Position numbers and translations under genes: made by a program. Shown piece after piece: positions 16,945 through 25,535 of a stretch of 36,670 bases of DNA (position 1 is the first letter of the stretch; every line of letters begins with the position of its first letter). The notes below the pieces were generated by a model. That model did no database searches and was not told where the DNA came from. It was given only the letters and a program-made list of their open reading frames with translations. The stretch spans positions 19,032 to 55,701 of the forward strand of contig DAWM01000022.1 of the NCBI GenBank assembly GCA_002505945.1, given 5' to 3'. The stretch is from Candidatus Woesearchaeota archaeon UBA119. GTDB taxonomy: Archaea; Nanobdellota; Nanobdellia; Woesearchaeales; UBA119.

Positions 16945-18381
16945 TTATATAAGGTTAAGTTCTCCGAGCATCTGCAAAGCCTGCATATCATCAATAATCT
17001 TATCCGCTTTAAGTTGATTGATTAAACTCCCTGCCTGCTTAACATTAATCTGTTTCTGCTTTATCAGCCTATCTATCGCCCAGGTTACCATCCTTTGATT
17101 AGGATTATCCTTGTAATTCTCTTTTAATGCCTCTGCAATCAATTGAAGGTTTGTTTTGCCTTTCAAACTTTCTATATATATCTGTTTTTCCAATCTTTCT
17201 ATAGGATTATCATTGTTCTTTTTCTTTTCTGTTGCTTCTTTTTTATCCTTCTTCTTTTCTTCAAGAATATCAGAGATATCTAGCCACTCCTCCTTCTTTT
17301 CAATGTACTTGTCTAAATCAAGATGCTTGAATTCCTCTTTATCTCTTTCTTCTTTTGGCTTAACGGCCGATTTCTCAAACTCGGTGAATGGTTCCAAGTT
17401 GATCCTTGGTTTTATATTGCTTGGATTCGTTGATCTCCGAGGCTTACTTGCTGTGGTAAACCGGTGCTTATCTCTGTTCTGGGAGCCCTCGCTTGGAAAA
17501 GGGAACCGCAGATTTAAGTCCGGCTGGATATTAGATGTTTGCTCTTCTGAATTCTTCCTTTTCTTGAGCAAACTTATTAGGATTATTATGGCAGTTAAAT
17601 TCAATCCTATGGAAAACGTGAGAACGATTATTAAAGGCAGATTCTTATTAATGAATTCCATAGCTTGAGGAAACGACAGGGTTGACCTTTCCTTATTATC
17701 ATCCTGATTCTCTTCATTATTCTCAGGCTTATCAACCCCCAAATAATATGTTATTCTCTTTGTTTCTTTCCCATCGTATTCATTATAGCATTCTACAATG
17801 AAACTTGTTTTTCCCTTTTTCTGCGAAATCTCCATAACTTGAATCCTGTGGTTAGTGTCGTTAAGATTCTGCATAGTGAATGTCCCTTCCTCCGCTTTGA
17901 TATTGCAGATAGACTTTTTCGTAGTCCTTACATTGATATAGTCAGATAATGCGATAGAATCCAAATCTGAAGGAGACACATGAGTTATAAGAAAAGGGAT
18001 GTTCCCTTGTGCGTCTTCTTCCTCTTTGTTCTCCTCGGTAGAATTGTCCTCAAAAGATATATTAATCTCGAAGGCCTTAAAGTCTTCCTGGTTTTCTAAT
18101 CCATCACACCAGCCATTTATGACTTGGTTTACTGGTTCAACCTGATATTCAAAGACTTTGTTTTCGGAGTCAACTGCAGACAAAGTTTTTATTTCTCCAT
18201 TTTCTATATAACACTTAGCTGGGGTATCCGTTTCTATAATAAGTATATCTTGGTCATCTTCTTGCGTCAGATTTACATTTGTGGTAAGAGAGTATGCAAT
18301 AGGCAAAACAAGCAAAACAACACCTAATACAAGAATCCATCTTAACTTTGAGCAGAGTTCCGGATTTTTGACCCAAACCAC
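16945..18381 (-). CDS. Receptor-like single-span membrane protein
   Basis: Protein of 478 residues, family not recognised. There is an N-terminal signal or anchor helix (about 13-31). The external part (about 32-245) holds two beta-rich domains, each with one cysteine pair (PAKCYI/NGWCDG and SICNIK/VECYNE), an arrangement typical of disulfide-closed Ig-like domains. One membrane helix (about 248-272) follows. The cytoplasmic part of about 205 residues has a Lys/Glu-rich linker and a C-terminal helical domain (from about 395: LKGKTNLQLIAEAL, then MVTWAIDRLIKQ, then AGSLINQLKAD). The start is a GTG close behind a TATA-like stretch, so it is near-leaderless. It is divergent from lgt. A sensing or envelope-to-cytoplasm linking role is inferred from topology only. 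Confidence 0.75.
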   Translation of the reverse strand: MVWVKNPELCSKLRWILVLGVVLLVLPIAYSLTTNVNLTQEDDQDILIIETDTPAKCYIENGEIKTLSAVDSENKVFEYQVEPVNQVINGWCDGLENQEDFKAFEINISFEDNSTEENKEEEDAQGNIPFLITHVSPSDLDSIALSDYINVRTTKKSICNIKAEEGTFTMQNLNDTNHRIQVMEISQKKGKTSFIVECYNEYDGKETKRITYYLGVDKPENNEENQDDNKERSTLSFPQAMEFINKNLPLIIVLTFSIGLNLTAIIILISLLKKRKNSEEQTSNIQPDLNLRFPFPSEGSQNRDKHRFTTASKPRRSTNPSNIKPRINLEPFTEFEKSAVKPKEERDKEEFKHLDLDKYIEKKEEWLDISDILEEKKKDKKEATEKKKNNDNPIERLEKQIYIESLKGKTNLQLIAEALKENYKDNPNQRMVTWAIDRLIKQKQINVKQAGSLINQLKADKIIDDMQALQMLGELNLI

Positions 18382-18403
18382 CTCTTCTTTTCTATTTTTA
18401 AAC

Positions 18404-18420
18404 TTCTTATAATATATATT
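18404..18420 (-). promoter_or_regulatory. TATA box of the receptor-like gene
   Basis: On the minus strand, AATATATATTATAAGAA lies about 25-30 nt before the GTG start at 18381. Confidence 0.45.
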
Positions 18421-18481
18421 TTTTCATTTTAATAATGCCTTCAAGCTGTTTTTTAGGCCTTTTTTCTTCAATTTAAGAAAA

Positions 18482-18491
18482 ACTTATTAAG
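18482..18491 (+). promoter_or_regulatory. TATA box of lgt
   Basis: ACTTATTAAG is centred about 26 nt before the ATG at 18513 and there is no Shine-Dalgarno site, suggesting leaderless translation. Confidence 0.45.
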
Positions 18492-18512
18492 AAAACCTCC
18501 TAAAGGCATATT

Positions 18513-19331
18513 ATGCTGACATATGAACCACATCCTGTTTTATTCTCCCTCTTTGGATTTGAAATAAGGTATTATGGACTCTTTTACCTGATTGGCTTCT
18601 TAGTTGTGTTTTTTATGTATAATCGCCTGTCTAAGAGATTAAAAGGCTTAAATCATTCAAGAGACAAAGCCTTTGAGATGCTTTTTTGGGGCTTGGTGGG
18701 GGGAATATTCTTTGCCCGCCTCTTTTATGTTTTCTTTTATGACTTCTCCTATTACTCAACTCATATTCTTGAATCCTTCTTAATCTGGAAAGGTGGATTA
18801 TCATTTCATGGTGGGCTGGTTGGTGCTGTGTTTTTTACATATCTTTTCTGTAAGCATAACTCTATCGATTTTCTTGAGGTTGCAGATATTGTGGTAATCC
18901 CTGCTGCTTTGGCACTTGCCTTAGGAAGACTAGGTAATTTTCTCAATGGGGAATTATATGGCAGAGTAACAAATGTGCCCTGGGCTGTCCGTTTCACGAC
19001 TGATCCTCTATTAAAACCAAGACATCCTTCTCAGATATATGAATCTTTCAAGAATGTTTTAATTTTCCTTATCCTTTATCTGTTCTTCAGGCTTAAGTAT
19101 ATAAGAATGAAAGTAAGGGAAAGAAGAGGCTTAATCTTAATATACTTTATTTTTCTTTATGGCCTGTTTCGCTTCTTTGTAGAGTTCTTTAGAGCTCCTG
19201 ATCCGCAATTGGGTTTACTCTGGCTTGGTTTATCAATGGGTCAGTGGTTTTCTTTGTTTATGGTTATTTCAGCATTCTTGCTCTACTTCTTTAAGAGATA
19301 CAAGCAAAACTCTGCTCGGATAACCAATTGA
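18513..19331 (+). CDS. lgt: Prolipoprotein diacylglyceryl transferase (bacterial-type Lgt)
   Basis: Integral membrane enzyme that transfers a lipid moiety from phospholipid to the lipobox cysteine of preprolipoproteins. The 272-residue length and seven or so helices fit the family. Key residues are present: His99 in GGLSFHGGLVG, Arg139 in the signature GRLGNFLNGELYGR, PWAVRF, RHPSQIYE, and the RFFVEFFRAPDPQLG segment followed by MGQWFS near the C-terminus. Archaeal membranes use ether-linked lipids, so the lipid donor is probably an archaeol phospholipid; this is inferred. Candidate substrates are the three lipobox proteins at 3548-6575. No Lsp signal peptidase II is seen in the window. Confidence 0.95.
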   Translation: MLTYEPHPVLFSLFGFEIRYYGLFYLIGFLVVFFMYNRLSKRLKGLNHSRDKAFEMLFWGLVGGIFFARLFYVFFYDFSYYSTHILESFLIWKGGLSFHGGLVGAVFFTYLFCKHNSIDFLEVADIVVIPAALALALGRLGNFLNGELYGRVTNVPWAVRFTTDPLLKPRHPSQIYESFKNVLIFLILYLFFRLKYIRMKVRERRGLILIYFIFLYGLFRFFVEFFRAPDPQLGLLWLGLSMGQWFSLFMVISAFLLYFFKRYKQNSARITN

Positions 19332-19337
19332 TGTTGA

Positions 19338-19400
19338 GTTTCATTTTTTGATACTCGTTTTTGCTATTCCTTAATCGCAAAAAATCGTAATTTTTTAATA
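19338..19400 (+). terminator. T-rich probable terminator after lgt
   Basis: CATTTTTTG, CGTTTTTGC and AATTTTTTAAT runs occur within 65 nt of the lgt stop codon. The rest of the 205-bp gap holds nothing recognisable except the upstream region of the next gene. Confidence 0.4.
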
Positions 19401-19536
19401 GTAGTAATTGTTTGTATCTTTAGAATCAGAGAAAAAGTCAATCCTTTTCGTTTGTTCTTTTTGTTTTGGAAGGGTTTGAAATTTATCTGCGAGGTAAATC
19501 TTATATGAAAAAAATAAAAAAGAAGGTGGTTTTAAC

Positions 19537-20358
19537 ATGATTGTGAATGAAGAATTTTTAGGAAAGCTGAGAAATTACTTTTCTTTAAACCTTTACGAGG
19601 TGAAGATATGGACTGCCTTGCTCTCAAGAGGGACTGCAACTGCAGGGGAGCTTTCAGATATAGCTAATGTTCCTCGTTCAAGAAGCTATGATGTCCTGGA
19701 GAGCCTTGAAAAGAAGGGTTTTGTCATCATGAAGTTTGGCAAACCAATAAAGTACTATGCGGTTCCTCCAGAGGAGGTTATCTCCAGAGTAAAGAAAAAC
19801 CTTCGTAAGGAAACAGAGAAGCAAATTAAGAAGATAGAGAATGCTGCATCTGGCGAAATCCTAAAGGAACTCAACATGCTTCATTCTCAGGGGGTTGAGC
19901 TGGTTGAACCCCCCGAGAGAAGTGGAAGCCTCAAAGGAAGACATAACCTCTATAATCATTTTGAGTTCTTAATGAAAGGAGCAGAAAGGACTGTTACAAT
20001 TGTTTCAACTGCTCAAGAGCTTATAAGGATTTCTGAGAGCATAAAAGAGGTATTGGAATCTGTTGCCAAAAGAGGGGTAAAGATTAGGATTGCCACCTCT
20101 CTAGGTAAGTCTGTTCAAAAGGCTGTGAATAACCTTAAGGGGATTGCCGAAATCAGAGAGATGAAGGGAATCATGGCCAGATTTATCGTTATTGATGGTA
20201 GGGAATTGACCTTTATGCTACACAACGATGAGGATGTACATCCTTCCTTTGATGTGGGAATATGGGTCAATACAGAATTCTTCGCTTCAGCCTTGGAGAA
20301 TCTGTTTGAACTGGCTTGGAGGGAGATGAAACCTCTGAAAGTAAAAGCTGAGAAGTAG
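19537..20358 (+). CDS. TrmB-family transcriptional regulator
   Basis: DNA-binding regulator of 273 residues. The N-terminal ~80 residues are the TrmB winged helix (LNLYEVKIWTALLSRGTATAG, then NVPRSRSYDVLESLEKKGFV, then KYYAVPPEEVI). A helical dimerisation segment with Lys/Glu-rich character (about 88-120) follows. From about 125 there is a C-terminal phospholipase-D-like domain seen in many TrmB proteins, here without an obvious catalytic HKD motif. TrmB proteins control sugar transport and metabolism. The neighbouring N-glycosylation cluster is a possible target, but the sequence gives no operator. GGTGG (19525-19529) precedes the ATG at 19537 by 7 nt. Confidence 0.87.
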   Translation: MIVNEEFLGKLRNYFSLNLYEVKIWTALLSRGTATAGELSDIANVPRSRSYDVLESLEKKGFVIMKFGKPIKYYAVPPEEVISRVKKNLRKETEKQIKKIENAASGEILKELNMLHSQGVELVEPPERSGSLKGRHNLYNHFEFLMKGAERTVTIVSTAQELIRISESIKEVLESVAKRGVKIRIATSLGKSVQKAVNNLKGIAEIREMKGIMARFIVIDGRELTFMLHNDEDVHPSFDVGIWVNTEFFASALENLFELAWREMKPLKVKAEK

Positions 20359-20408
20359 TTATCTTCTCTAACTTTTTTCTTCTATTTTATTTATCTTTAT
20401 TTACCCTC
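20359..20408 (+). terminator. T-rich probable terminator after the TrmB gene
   Basis: ACTTTTTTCTTC, TATTTTATTT and CTTTATTTACC directly follow the stop codon. Confidence 0.4.
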
Positions 20409-20535
20409 CTGAAAAATCTAAAGTTTTATATATATTATATTGACTTCTCAAATAAATTTGATTGTTGTTGTCCTTTTTTGTTGTAGGTCTTTTATAGAAA
20501 AACTATAAAAATGATTACTGGGGACACATACTAAA

Positions 20536-20544
20536 TTTTATAAA
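20536..20544 (+). promoter_or_regulatory. TATA box of the aglB operon
   Basis: TTTTATAAA predicts a start near 20565 and a short leader with Shine-Dalgarno GGGGTGA. A second TATA-like stretch at 20424-20437 could give a longer leader. Confidence 0.5.
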
Positions 20545-20582
20545 CTGGCATGCTTAGAGTCTTCATTTATTGGGGTGAACAT

Positions 20583-23471
20583 ATGAGCGAAGAAACATCA
20601 AAGCAGAGAAAGAAACAAGATGATACAAAGGTTGTAATCAACATCCTCCTTTTTGTTGTCCCCCTTTTAATATGCTTATTTTTAAGGGTTACTCCATACT
20701 ATATTCCAATTGCAGACCAATGGGCTCATCAAACAGTATATAATTCTTTGCAGGCCCAGGTTTATTCCCGGCTTCAATCCTCTTATCCTGGCTTAGGACC
20801 ACAAGAACTGCAGGATGTTGTTAAGGAGGAAGTAAACAAAGTTATTCAAGAACAAGGAGCAGAGTTGGCACAGGCCGAGCAACAGACTGCTGAAGCATTT
20901 AGGAATAGGCTCAGAAATGATAACGGTACAACCTATCTCTTGGCGATTGATCCTTACTATTATCTAAGAAATGCTCAAAACATATTGGAGCATGGATATG
21001 AAGCAGATATTAAGACTGAGAGAGGTTATATTGATACTCATATCTTTGGAGGACTGCCTATCTCAGCAAGAAATGCTGCTCCTGACAAGATCCAGAATAT
21101 TCTTCCTTGGATTGAGGCATACCTTTTTAGAATTCTTAATTTCTTAGGTTTTAATATAGATTTGATGGCTGTTGCTTTCTTCACTCCAGTTATTCTTGGT
21201 TTATTAACGGTTATCATTGCTTTTTTTGTGGGAAAGGATATCTCAAAGAGCAATATTGGTGGATTCTTCGTTGCTCTTTATGTGGCAATCCACCCTTTCC
21301 TTCTTTCAAGATCCTTAGGCGGATTTGCCGATACCGATATTTTCAATGCTTTATTTCCATTGGCTTTGATTTTCTTCTTTTTCAAGCTTCTTGAATCAAC
21401 ATCACTTAAGAAAAAGCTTTTGCATTCTGCTCTTTTTGGGCTGGTGCTGGCAATATATACCAAAGCATGGGGGGGCTGGTGGTATACGTTTGATTTGATT
21501 CTTTTGTCAATTGTGATTTATGCAGTATACCGGATTTTCTTCTCCTTTATTCTCTTCAAAAAACATTCGAGAAGAACCCTCGGTTCAAATGTTCCGGGAA
21601 AGCTTTCCTCGGACTTAATCTCAATCGGACTGCTCTTGCTTTTCTCATGTATATTTGTTTCTTTATTTATTGGGTTTAATTCCTTCATCAATTCTCCTTT
21701 AGCAGCTTTAAGGGGAACAGAGCTTAAAGCTGTTTCCAAGGGCACTATCTGGCCAAATGTCTTTACAACTGTTGCTGAACTTAATCCTGGTGATTTTGGC
21801 AGCATTGTGCAGAATAACGGAGGCTGGTTAGCTGTATTGGTTGCTTTCTCTGGGATTGCATTGTTGTTGAAGAGGAAAGGAAGCATCATCGGTCCAAAGA
21901 TGGCCCAGTTCTTCTTGGTTCTCTTTTGGACATTAGCAACCATTTATACTGTTTATTCAGGGGTGAGGTTCAACCTGTTGATAGTGCCTGCCTTTGCATT
22001 GGCTTGGGGGATTGCTTCTGCAGTAATCATAAATCAAGGTTCTTTATGGGTTAAGAAATTAATAGATATCCCTGAGAAGACTGCCAAAGTTGTATTATTT
22101 GCTCTTCTGCTTTTGATTTTAGTGTTGCCGCAATCTACTGCTGGCGGAGACACCCAGAGTGGAATGTTACCTAATGCAATCAATACTGCAAGAGGTCATA
22201 CCCCTCAGATGGCAGATGCTTGGTTTGAAACCTTAACTAAAATCAAAGAGGAAAGCGAAGAAGATGCGATAATCAATTCATGGTGGGATTTTGGTCATTG
22301 GTTTAAGGCAATTGCAGACCGCCCTGTTACATTAGATGGTGGAATTCAGAATAATCCACAGGCTCACTGGCTGGGTAAACTCATGCTTACTAATGATGAG
22401 AGACTTTCTGTAGGGATACTAAGGATGCTTGATTGTGGTGCAACCTTAGCTTATGATACAATATACAACTTAACTAATGATGATCTGGAAGCCATTGATA
22501 CCTTATATAAAATCCTAGAGATGGACAGAGATGAGGCAAACTCTTTCCTGGAAGAGAAATTCGGTAAAGAAGATGCTTTAAGAGTTCTTAATTATAGCCA
22601 TTGCAACCCTCCTGAAAACTACTTTATAGCTTCAGAGGACATGGTAAGCAAGTCAGGCGTGTGGGCTCACTTTGGCTCATGGAATTTTACCAAGGCCAAG
22701 ATGTTTTATGAAGTCAAATCAAGGAAGATTGATGAGGCAAGGGAATTTCTGAAAGATAGATTTAATTTTAGTGAGGTAGATGCTGCAAATTATGTTACAG
22801 AGATAAGATCTGTTGAAAATGCAGATTACTGGGTAGCTCCTTGGCCAAGCTATGTTACTTCTGACTTCACTTTATGTCAGAAAATAAATGATTCTTGGGT
22901 AAGATGCATGAAATCCTTTAGTTCCAATCAGGGTGTAGTCTTAAATATAAATGTTGATGATATGCGGGCTTATGCAATGGTTAATCAAAACACTCAGCTG
23001 GAAGTGAGAAAGTTTGTTTTCAGCAAGGATGATGAGGTTTATGTAAGGAACAAGCCTGATTCTGGATTCAACTATGGAGTGGTCTTAAAGGAAGAAGGAG
23101 GACAATACAGTTTTGTCTTGTCTGACACTCAGTTGGCTGACAGCATGTTTACTCGATTATTCTTTTTAGATGGTGCAGGAACCAATTACTTTAACCTCTT
23201 TTCACACAAGACTGATATGTTTGGCAACGATATTTATGTATGGAAGGTTGATTGGAATCCGAATGAAATAAAGGATAACTTTCATATTGTTGAAGAAGAC
23301 GAAGCTGTTGGGTTGATAGATAATCAAGAGAGTACAGAACAAGAAGAAGAAACTGAGGTAGGAGGAGAAGAAGACCAGACCGAGAAAGAGGAAGTAGAGG
23401 ATATTGAAAACATTTCTTCCATAATTAATTCAACCGAGCAAATGAATCTAAGCCTGGAAAATGGCAGCTGA
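20583..23471 (+). CDS. aglB: Oligosaccharyltransferase AglB (STT3)
   Basis: Multi-spanning membrane enzyme that moves lipid-linked glycans to Asn-X-Ser/Thr sequons on the outer face. The 962-residue form starting at 20583 is chosen because GGGGTGA lies 5 nt upstream; an extension to 20550 lacks support. Motifs are the first acidic motif in AIDPYYYLR (Asp123), the second in FADTDIFN, the TVAELNPGDFG loop (SVSE/TIXE-like), and the catalytic-domain WWDFGHW (567-573, Phe for the usual Tyr). About 13 N-terminal helices precede a soluble C-terminal domain. Two oddities are a helical insert of about 60 residues between helix 1 and Asp123, and a very acidic C-terminal tail. It overlaps the following GT2 gene by 11 nt. 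Confidence 0.95.
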   Translation: MSEETSKQRKKQDDTKVVINILLFVVPLLICLFLRVTPYYIPIADQWAHQTVYNSLQAQVYSRLQSSYPGLGPQELQDVVKEEVNKVIQEQGAELAQAEQQTAEAFRNRLRNDNGTTYLLAIDPYYYLRNAQNILEHGYEADIKTERGYIDTHIFGGLPISARNAAPDKIQNILPWIEAYLFRILNFLGFNIDLMAVAFFTPVILGLLTVIIAFFVGKDISKSNIGGFFVALYVAIHPFLLSRSLGGFADTDIFNALFPLALIFFFFKLLESTSLKKKLLHSALFGLVLAIYTKAWGGWWYTFDLILLSIVIYAVYRIFFSFILFKKHSRRTLGSNVPGKLSSDLISIGLLLLFSCIFVSLFIGFNSFINSPLAALRGTELKAVSKGTIWPNVFTTVAELNPGDFGSIVQNNGGWLAVLVAFSGIALLLKRKGSIIGPKMAQFFLVLFWTLATIYTVYSGVRFNLLIVPAFALAWGIASAVIINQGSLWVKKLIDIPEKTAKVVLFALLLLILVLPQSTAGGDTQSGMLPNAINTARGHTPQMADAWFETLTKIKEESEEDAIINSWWDFGHWFKAIADRPVTLDGGIQNNPQAHWLGKLMLTNDERLSVGILRMLDCGATLAYDTIYNLTNDDLEAIDTLYKILEMDRDEANSFLEEKFGKEDALRVLNYSHCNPPENYFIASEDMVSKSGVWAHFGSWNFTKAKMFYEVKSRKIDEAREFLKDRFNFSEVDAANYVTEIRSVENADYWVAPWPSYVTSDFTLCQKINDSWVRCMKSFSSNQGVVLNINVDDMRAYAMVNQNTQLEVRKFVFSKDDEVYVRNKPDSGFNYGVVLKEEGGQYSFVLSDTQLADSMFTRLFFLDGAGTNYFNLFSHKTDMFGNDIYVWKVDWNPNEIKDNFHIVEEDEAVGLIDNQESTEQEEETEVGGEEDQTEKEEVEDIENISSIINSTEQMNLSLENGS

Positions 23472-24135
23472 AAATCAAGATTTTTTTGTGGTGCTTCCTG
23501 CCTATAATGAGGAAGGAGCAATAGAAAAAACACTTAAGGATGTTCTTAAGTATTCTAAGCCAGAAAATGTAATTGTAGTAGATGATGGCTCACAGGATGA
23601 AACATTTAAGGAAGCTAGAAGATGCAATGTGAGAGTTCTGAGGCATGTGGTTAATTTAGGCAAAGGCGCAGCTTTAAAGACCGGCTGTGATTATGCTATT
23701 AAGAGACATGCCAATAAGATAGTTTTGATGGATAGCGATGGCCAGCATGACCCATCCTATATCCCAAAATTTGTTTCTTTGTTGGATAAGTATGATGTTG
23801 TTCTTGGAGCAAGAAAAAGAACTAAGGACATGCCTCACACAGCTAAATTCGGTAATCTCTTCTTTGATGTCTTTGTAAAGTTCTTTCTTGGTAAAGAGAT
23901 AATAGATACTCAAGGGGGTTTTCGTGCTTTCAGGGCTGAGAAATATCCTTTGTTGAAATGGAAGTCTTCGGATTACACAGTTGAGACAGAGATGCTTGTT
24001 CACATAGTCGAGCAGAATCTTAGCTATACTCAAATCCCAATAAAAACAATATACACTGACAACTATAAAGGTACTACTGTGCTTGATGGATTTAAGATAG
24101 TTTTTAATATATTGAAGTTCAGGTTATTTGGTTAG
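23461..24135 (+). CDS. GT2 glycosyltransferase, dolichyl-phosphate-sugar synthase-like
   Basis: Family 2 glycosyltransferase of 224 residues, probably loading a sugar onto dolichyl phosphate for AglB glycans. It has VVLPAYNEEGAIEKT at the N-terminus, IVVDDGSQDET, LGKGAALKTG and the metal-binding DSDGQHDP (a DxD motif), then TQGGFRAF and ETEMLVH acceptor-side motifs. There is no membrane helix, so the enzyme is peripheral; the next gene's membrane protein may anchor it. Translational coupling to aglB is likely because the start lies inside the aglB end. The closest described relatives by motif are DPM1 and DPG synthases; the sugar cannot be told. Confidence 0.92.
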   Translation: MAAENQDFFVVLPAYNEEGAIEKTLKDVLKYSKPENVIVVDDGSQDETFKEARRCNVRVLRHVVNLGKGAALKTGCDYAIKRHANKIVLMDSDGQHDPSYIPKFVSLLDKYDVVLGARKRTKDMPHTAKFGNLFFDVFVKFFLGKEIIDTQGGFRAFRAEKYPLLKWKSSDYTVETEMLVHIVEQNLSYTQIPIKTIYTDNYKGTTVLDGFKIVFNILKFRLFG

Positions 24136-24168
24136 TATGCTTATTAAGAAGAAAGAGGTGCAGATAAG

Positions 24169-24552
24169 ATGATTGGAATTCAGATATTTGCGGTGTTCTT
24201 TTCTTTGTTTATGGCTTATATAGCTTATATTAATTTCAGGAAAAAGATAATCTCTGGTTTGGCTTTTGTTTTGTGGGAAGCATTGTGGGTTGGCTTCATA
24301 GTAGTGGTTTTGTTCCCTTCTATTATGGATCCTATCCTTGAAGTGTTGCATTTCTATAGGCTTTTTGATATGCTTACAGTAGCTGCTTTTGCCTTTCTTG
24401 TCGTATTTTCCTTTTATAATTTCATTCTGGCTTCCCGAAACAACAAGAAAATAGAAAAGCTTGTAAGAAGAATAGCAATAGGAGGAGAGCAAGACCCCAG
24501 CAGCTCTTCTACAAGGGAAAAAGATAAAAAGGCTAGTAAGAAAAAAAATTAA
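24169..24552 (+). CDS. DUF2304 small membrane protein
   Basis: Membrane protein of 127 residues with three hydrophobic helices (about 2-20, 34-52 and 62-88) and a charged Lys/Ser-rich cytoplasmic tail. The pattern, including GLAFVLWEALWVGFIVVVLFP, matches the DUF2304 family, which is regularly encoded beside DPM1-like GT2 enzymes. It probably acts as their membrane partner, although no biochemical role is established. AGAGGTG 9 nt before the ATG is the Shine-Dalgarno site. Its stop overlaps the stop of the convergent radical SAM gene by 4 nt. Confidence 0.82.
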   Translation: MIGIQIFAVFFSLFMAYIAYINFRKKIISGLAFVLWEALWVGFIVVVLFPSIMDPILEVLHFYRLFDMLTVAAFAFLVVFSFYNFILASRNNKKIEKLVRRIAIGGEQDPSSSSTREKDKKASKKKN

Positions 24553-25535
24553 CTCCTATCAATATAGTTTACTCTCCATAAATCGCACGTTCTACATAGT
24601 TTATGGCTGTTATGGTTTTTTCTGAAATCCTTAAATTTCTTGCTGTCCCATATCTCTTTAAGGTTCTTGTCCTTTAGGTTGTCCATCTTTAAAGCAGGGA
24701 GAAGGCAGCAGGGAGTAACATCGCCTTCCACATTTACATATGCGTAGTTGAAAAGCCTTAAACATCTCTTGCCGAACATACCCAGAGTATGCTTTGCCAA
24801 TGGGTAGGCAGTTCTTACAAAGCCCTTTCCAACCCCGTATTGAATCATATCCGCCTGCAGCCCAATCTTGTCTGCGTGAGAAAATATTTTCTTGACCATC
24901 TCCTTTTCTTCCTTTAAGGAAGGCCTAGGCATACCTGGAGAGAATTCCTGCAATACCCTGGAAAGATTTAATCGTTCTGCGCCAACGCTTTTGGCAAAAT
25001 CACATATTGCTATTAGGTTGGAAACAGGTTTTTCTAAGATGGATTGGATTACGATAGCAGGCCTCTTATTCATCTTGGACAAAGCCCTTATGTTATCAAG
25101 TGTTTTCTTATTCATATGACCCCATTCATTCTCCTCATCAACAGAGTCTACAGAAAAAGTAATGCTGTCAATCCCTGCTTTAACAAGGTCATCCCTCATC
25201 TTCTGATTCAACAACAAGCCATTCGTGGTAAGCCTTACCTTTTTGTTCTTGAACTTACCAAATCGGACCATCTCAGCTAAATCCTTATGGGTTGTAGGCT
25301 CACCCCAACCGGTTAAGATAATCTCTTTTACTCCCCCCAGCTTATTAACAATCTTCTTGAATAAAGAAAGATGCATCTCTTTGTATTTGACAGGAAGCTT
25401 CTTCCTCGGGCACATCTTGCAGTCTAGGTTGCAAAGGTTAGTAATCTCCAGCTGAACTGTTTCAGGGACCTTCGGCTGAATACAAAAGATTCTGCCAATA
25501 TATTCCTTGAAAGGATTCATGTTTATATCAACCAT
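24549..25535 (-). CDS. Radical SAM/SPASM-type protein
   Basis: Iron-sulfur enzyme of 328 residues. The SAM-binding cluster motif is CxxxCxxC (Cys35, Cys39, Cys42, CNLDCKMC). GWGEPT and SFSVDSVDEE strands follow the radical SAM barrel order. The C-terminus carries SPASM/twitch-type cysteines: GDVTPCC, then CRTC near the end, with the intervening NLKEIWDSKKFKDF typical of that group. Such proteins modify peptides or sugars; no precursor peptide is recognised next to it. Its start overlaps the end of the upstream GT2 by 13 nt, so co-translation with a glycosyltransferase is likely. An alternative start at the sixth codon is possible. Confidence 0.88.
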   Translation of the reverse strand: MVDINMNPFKEYIGRIFCIQPKVPETVQLEITNLCNLDCKMCPRKKLPVKYKEMHLSLFKKIVNKLGGVKEIILTGWGEPTTHKDLAEMVRFGKFKNKKVRLTTNGLLLNQKMRDDLVKAGIDSITFSVDSVDEENEWGHMNKKTLDNIRALSKMNKRPAIVIQSILEKPVSNLIAICDFAKSVGAERLNLSRVLQEFSPGMPRPSLKEEKEMVKKIFSHADKIGLQADMIQYGVGKGFVRTAYPLAKHTLGMFGKRCLRLFNYAYVNVEGDVTPCCLLPALKMDNLKDKNLKEIWDSKKFKDFRKNHNSHKLCRTCDLWRVNYIDRS

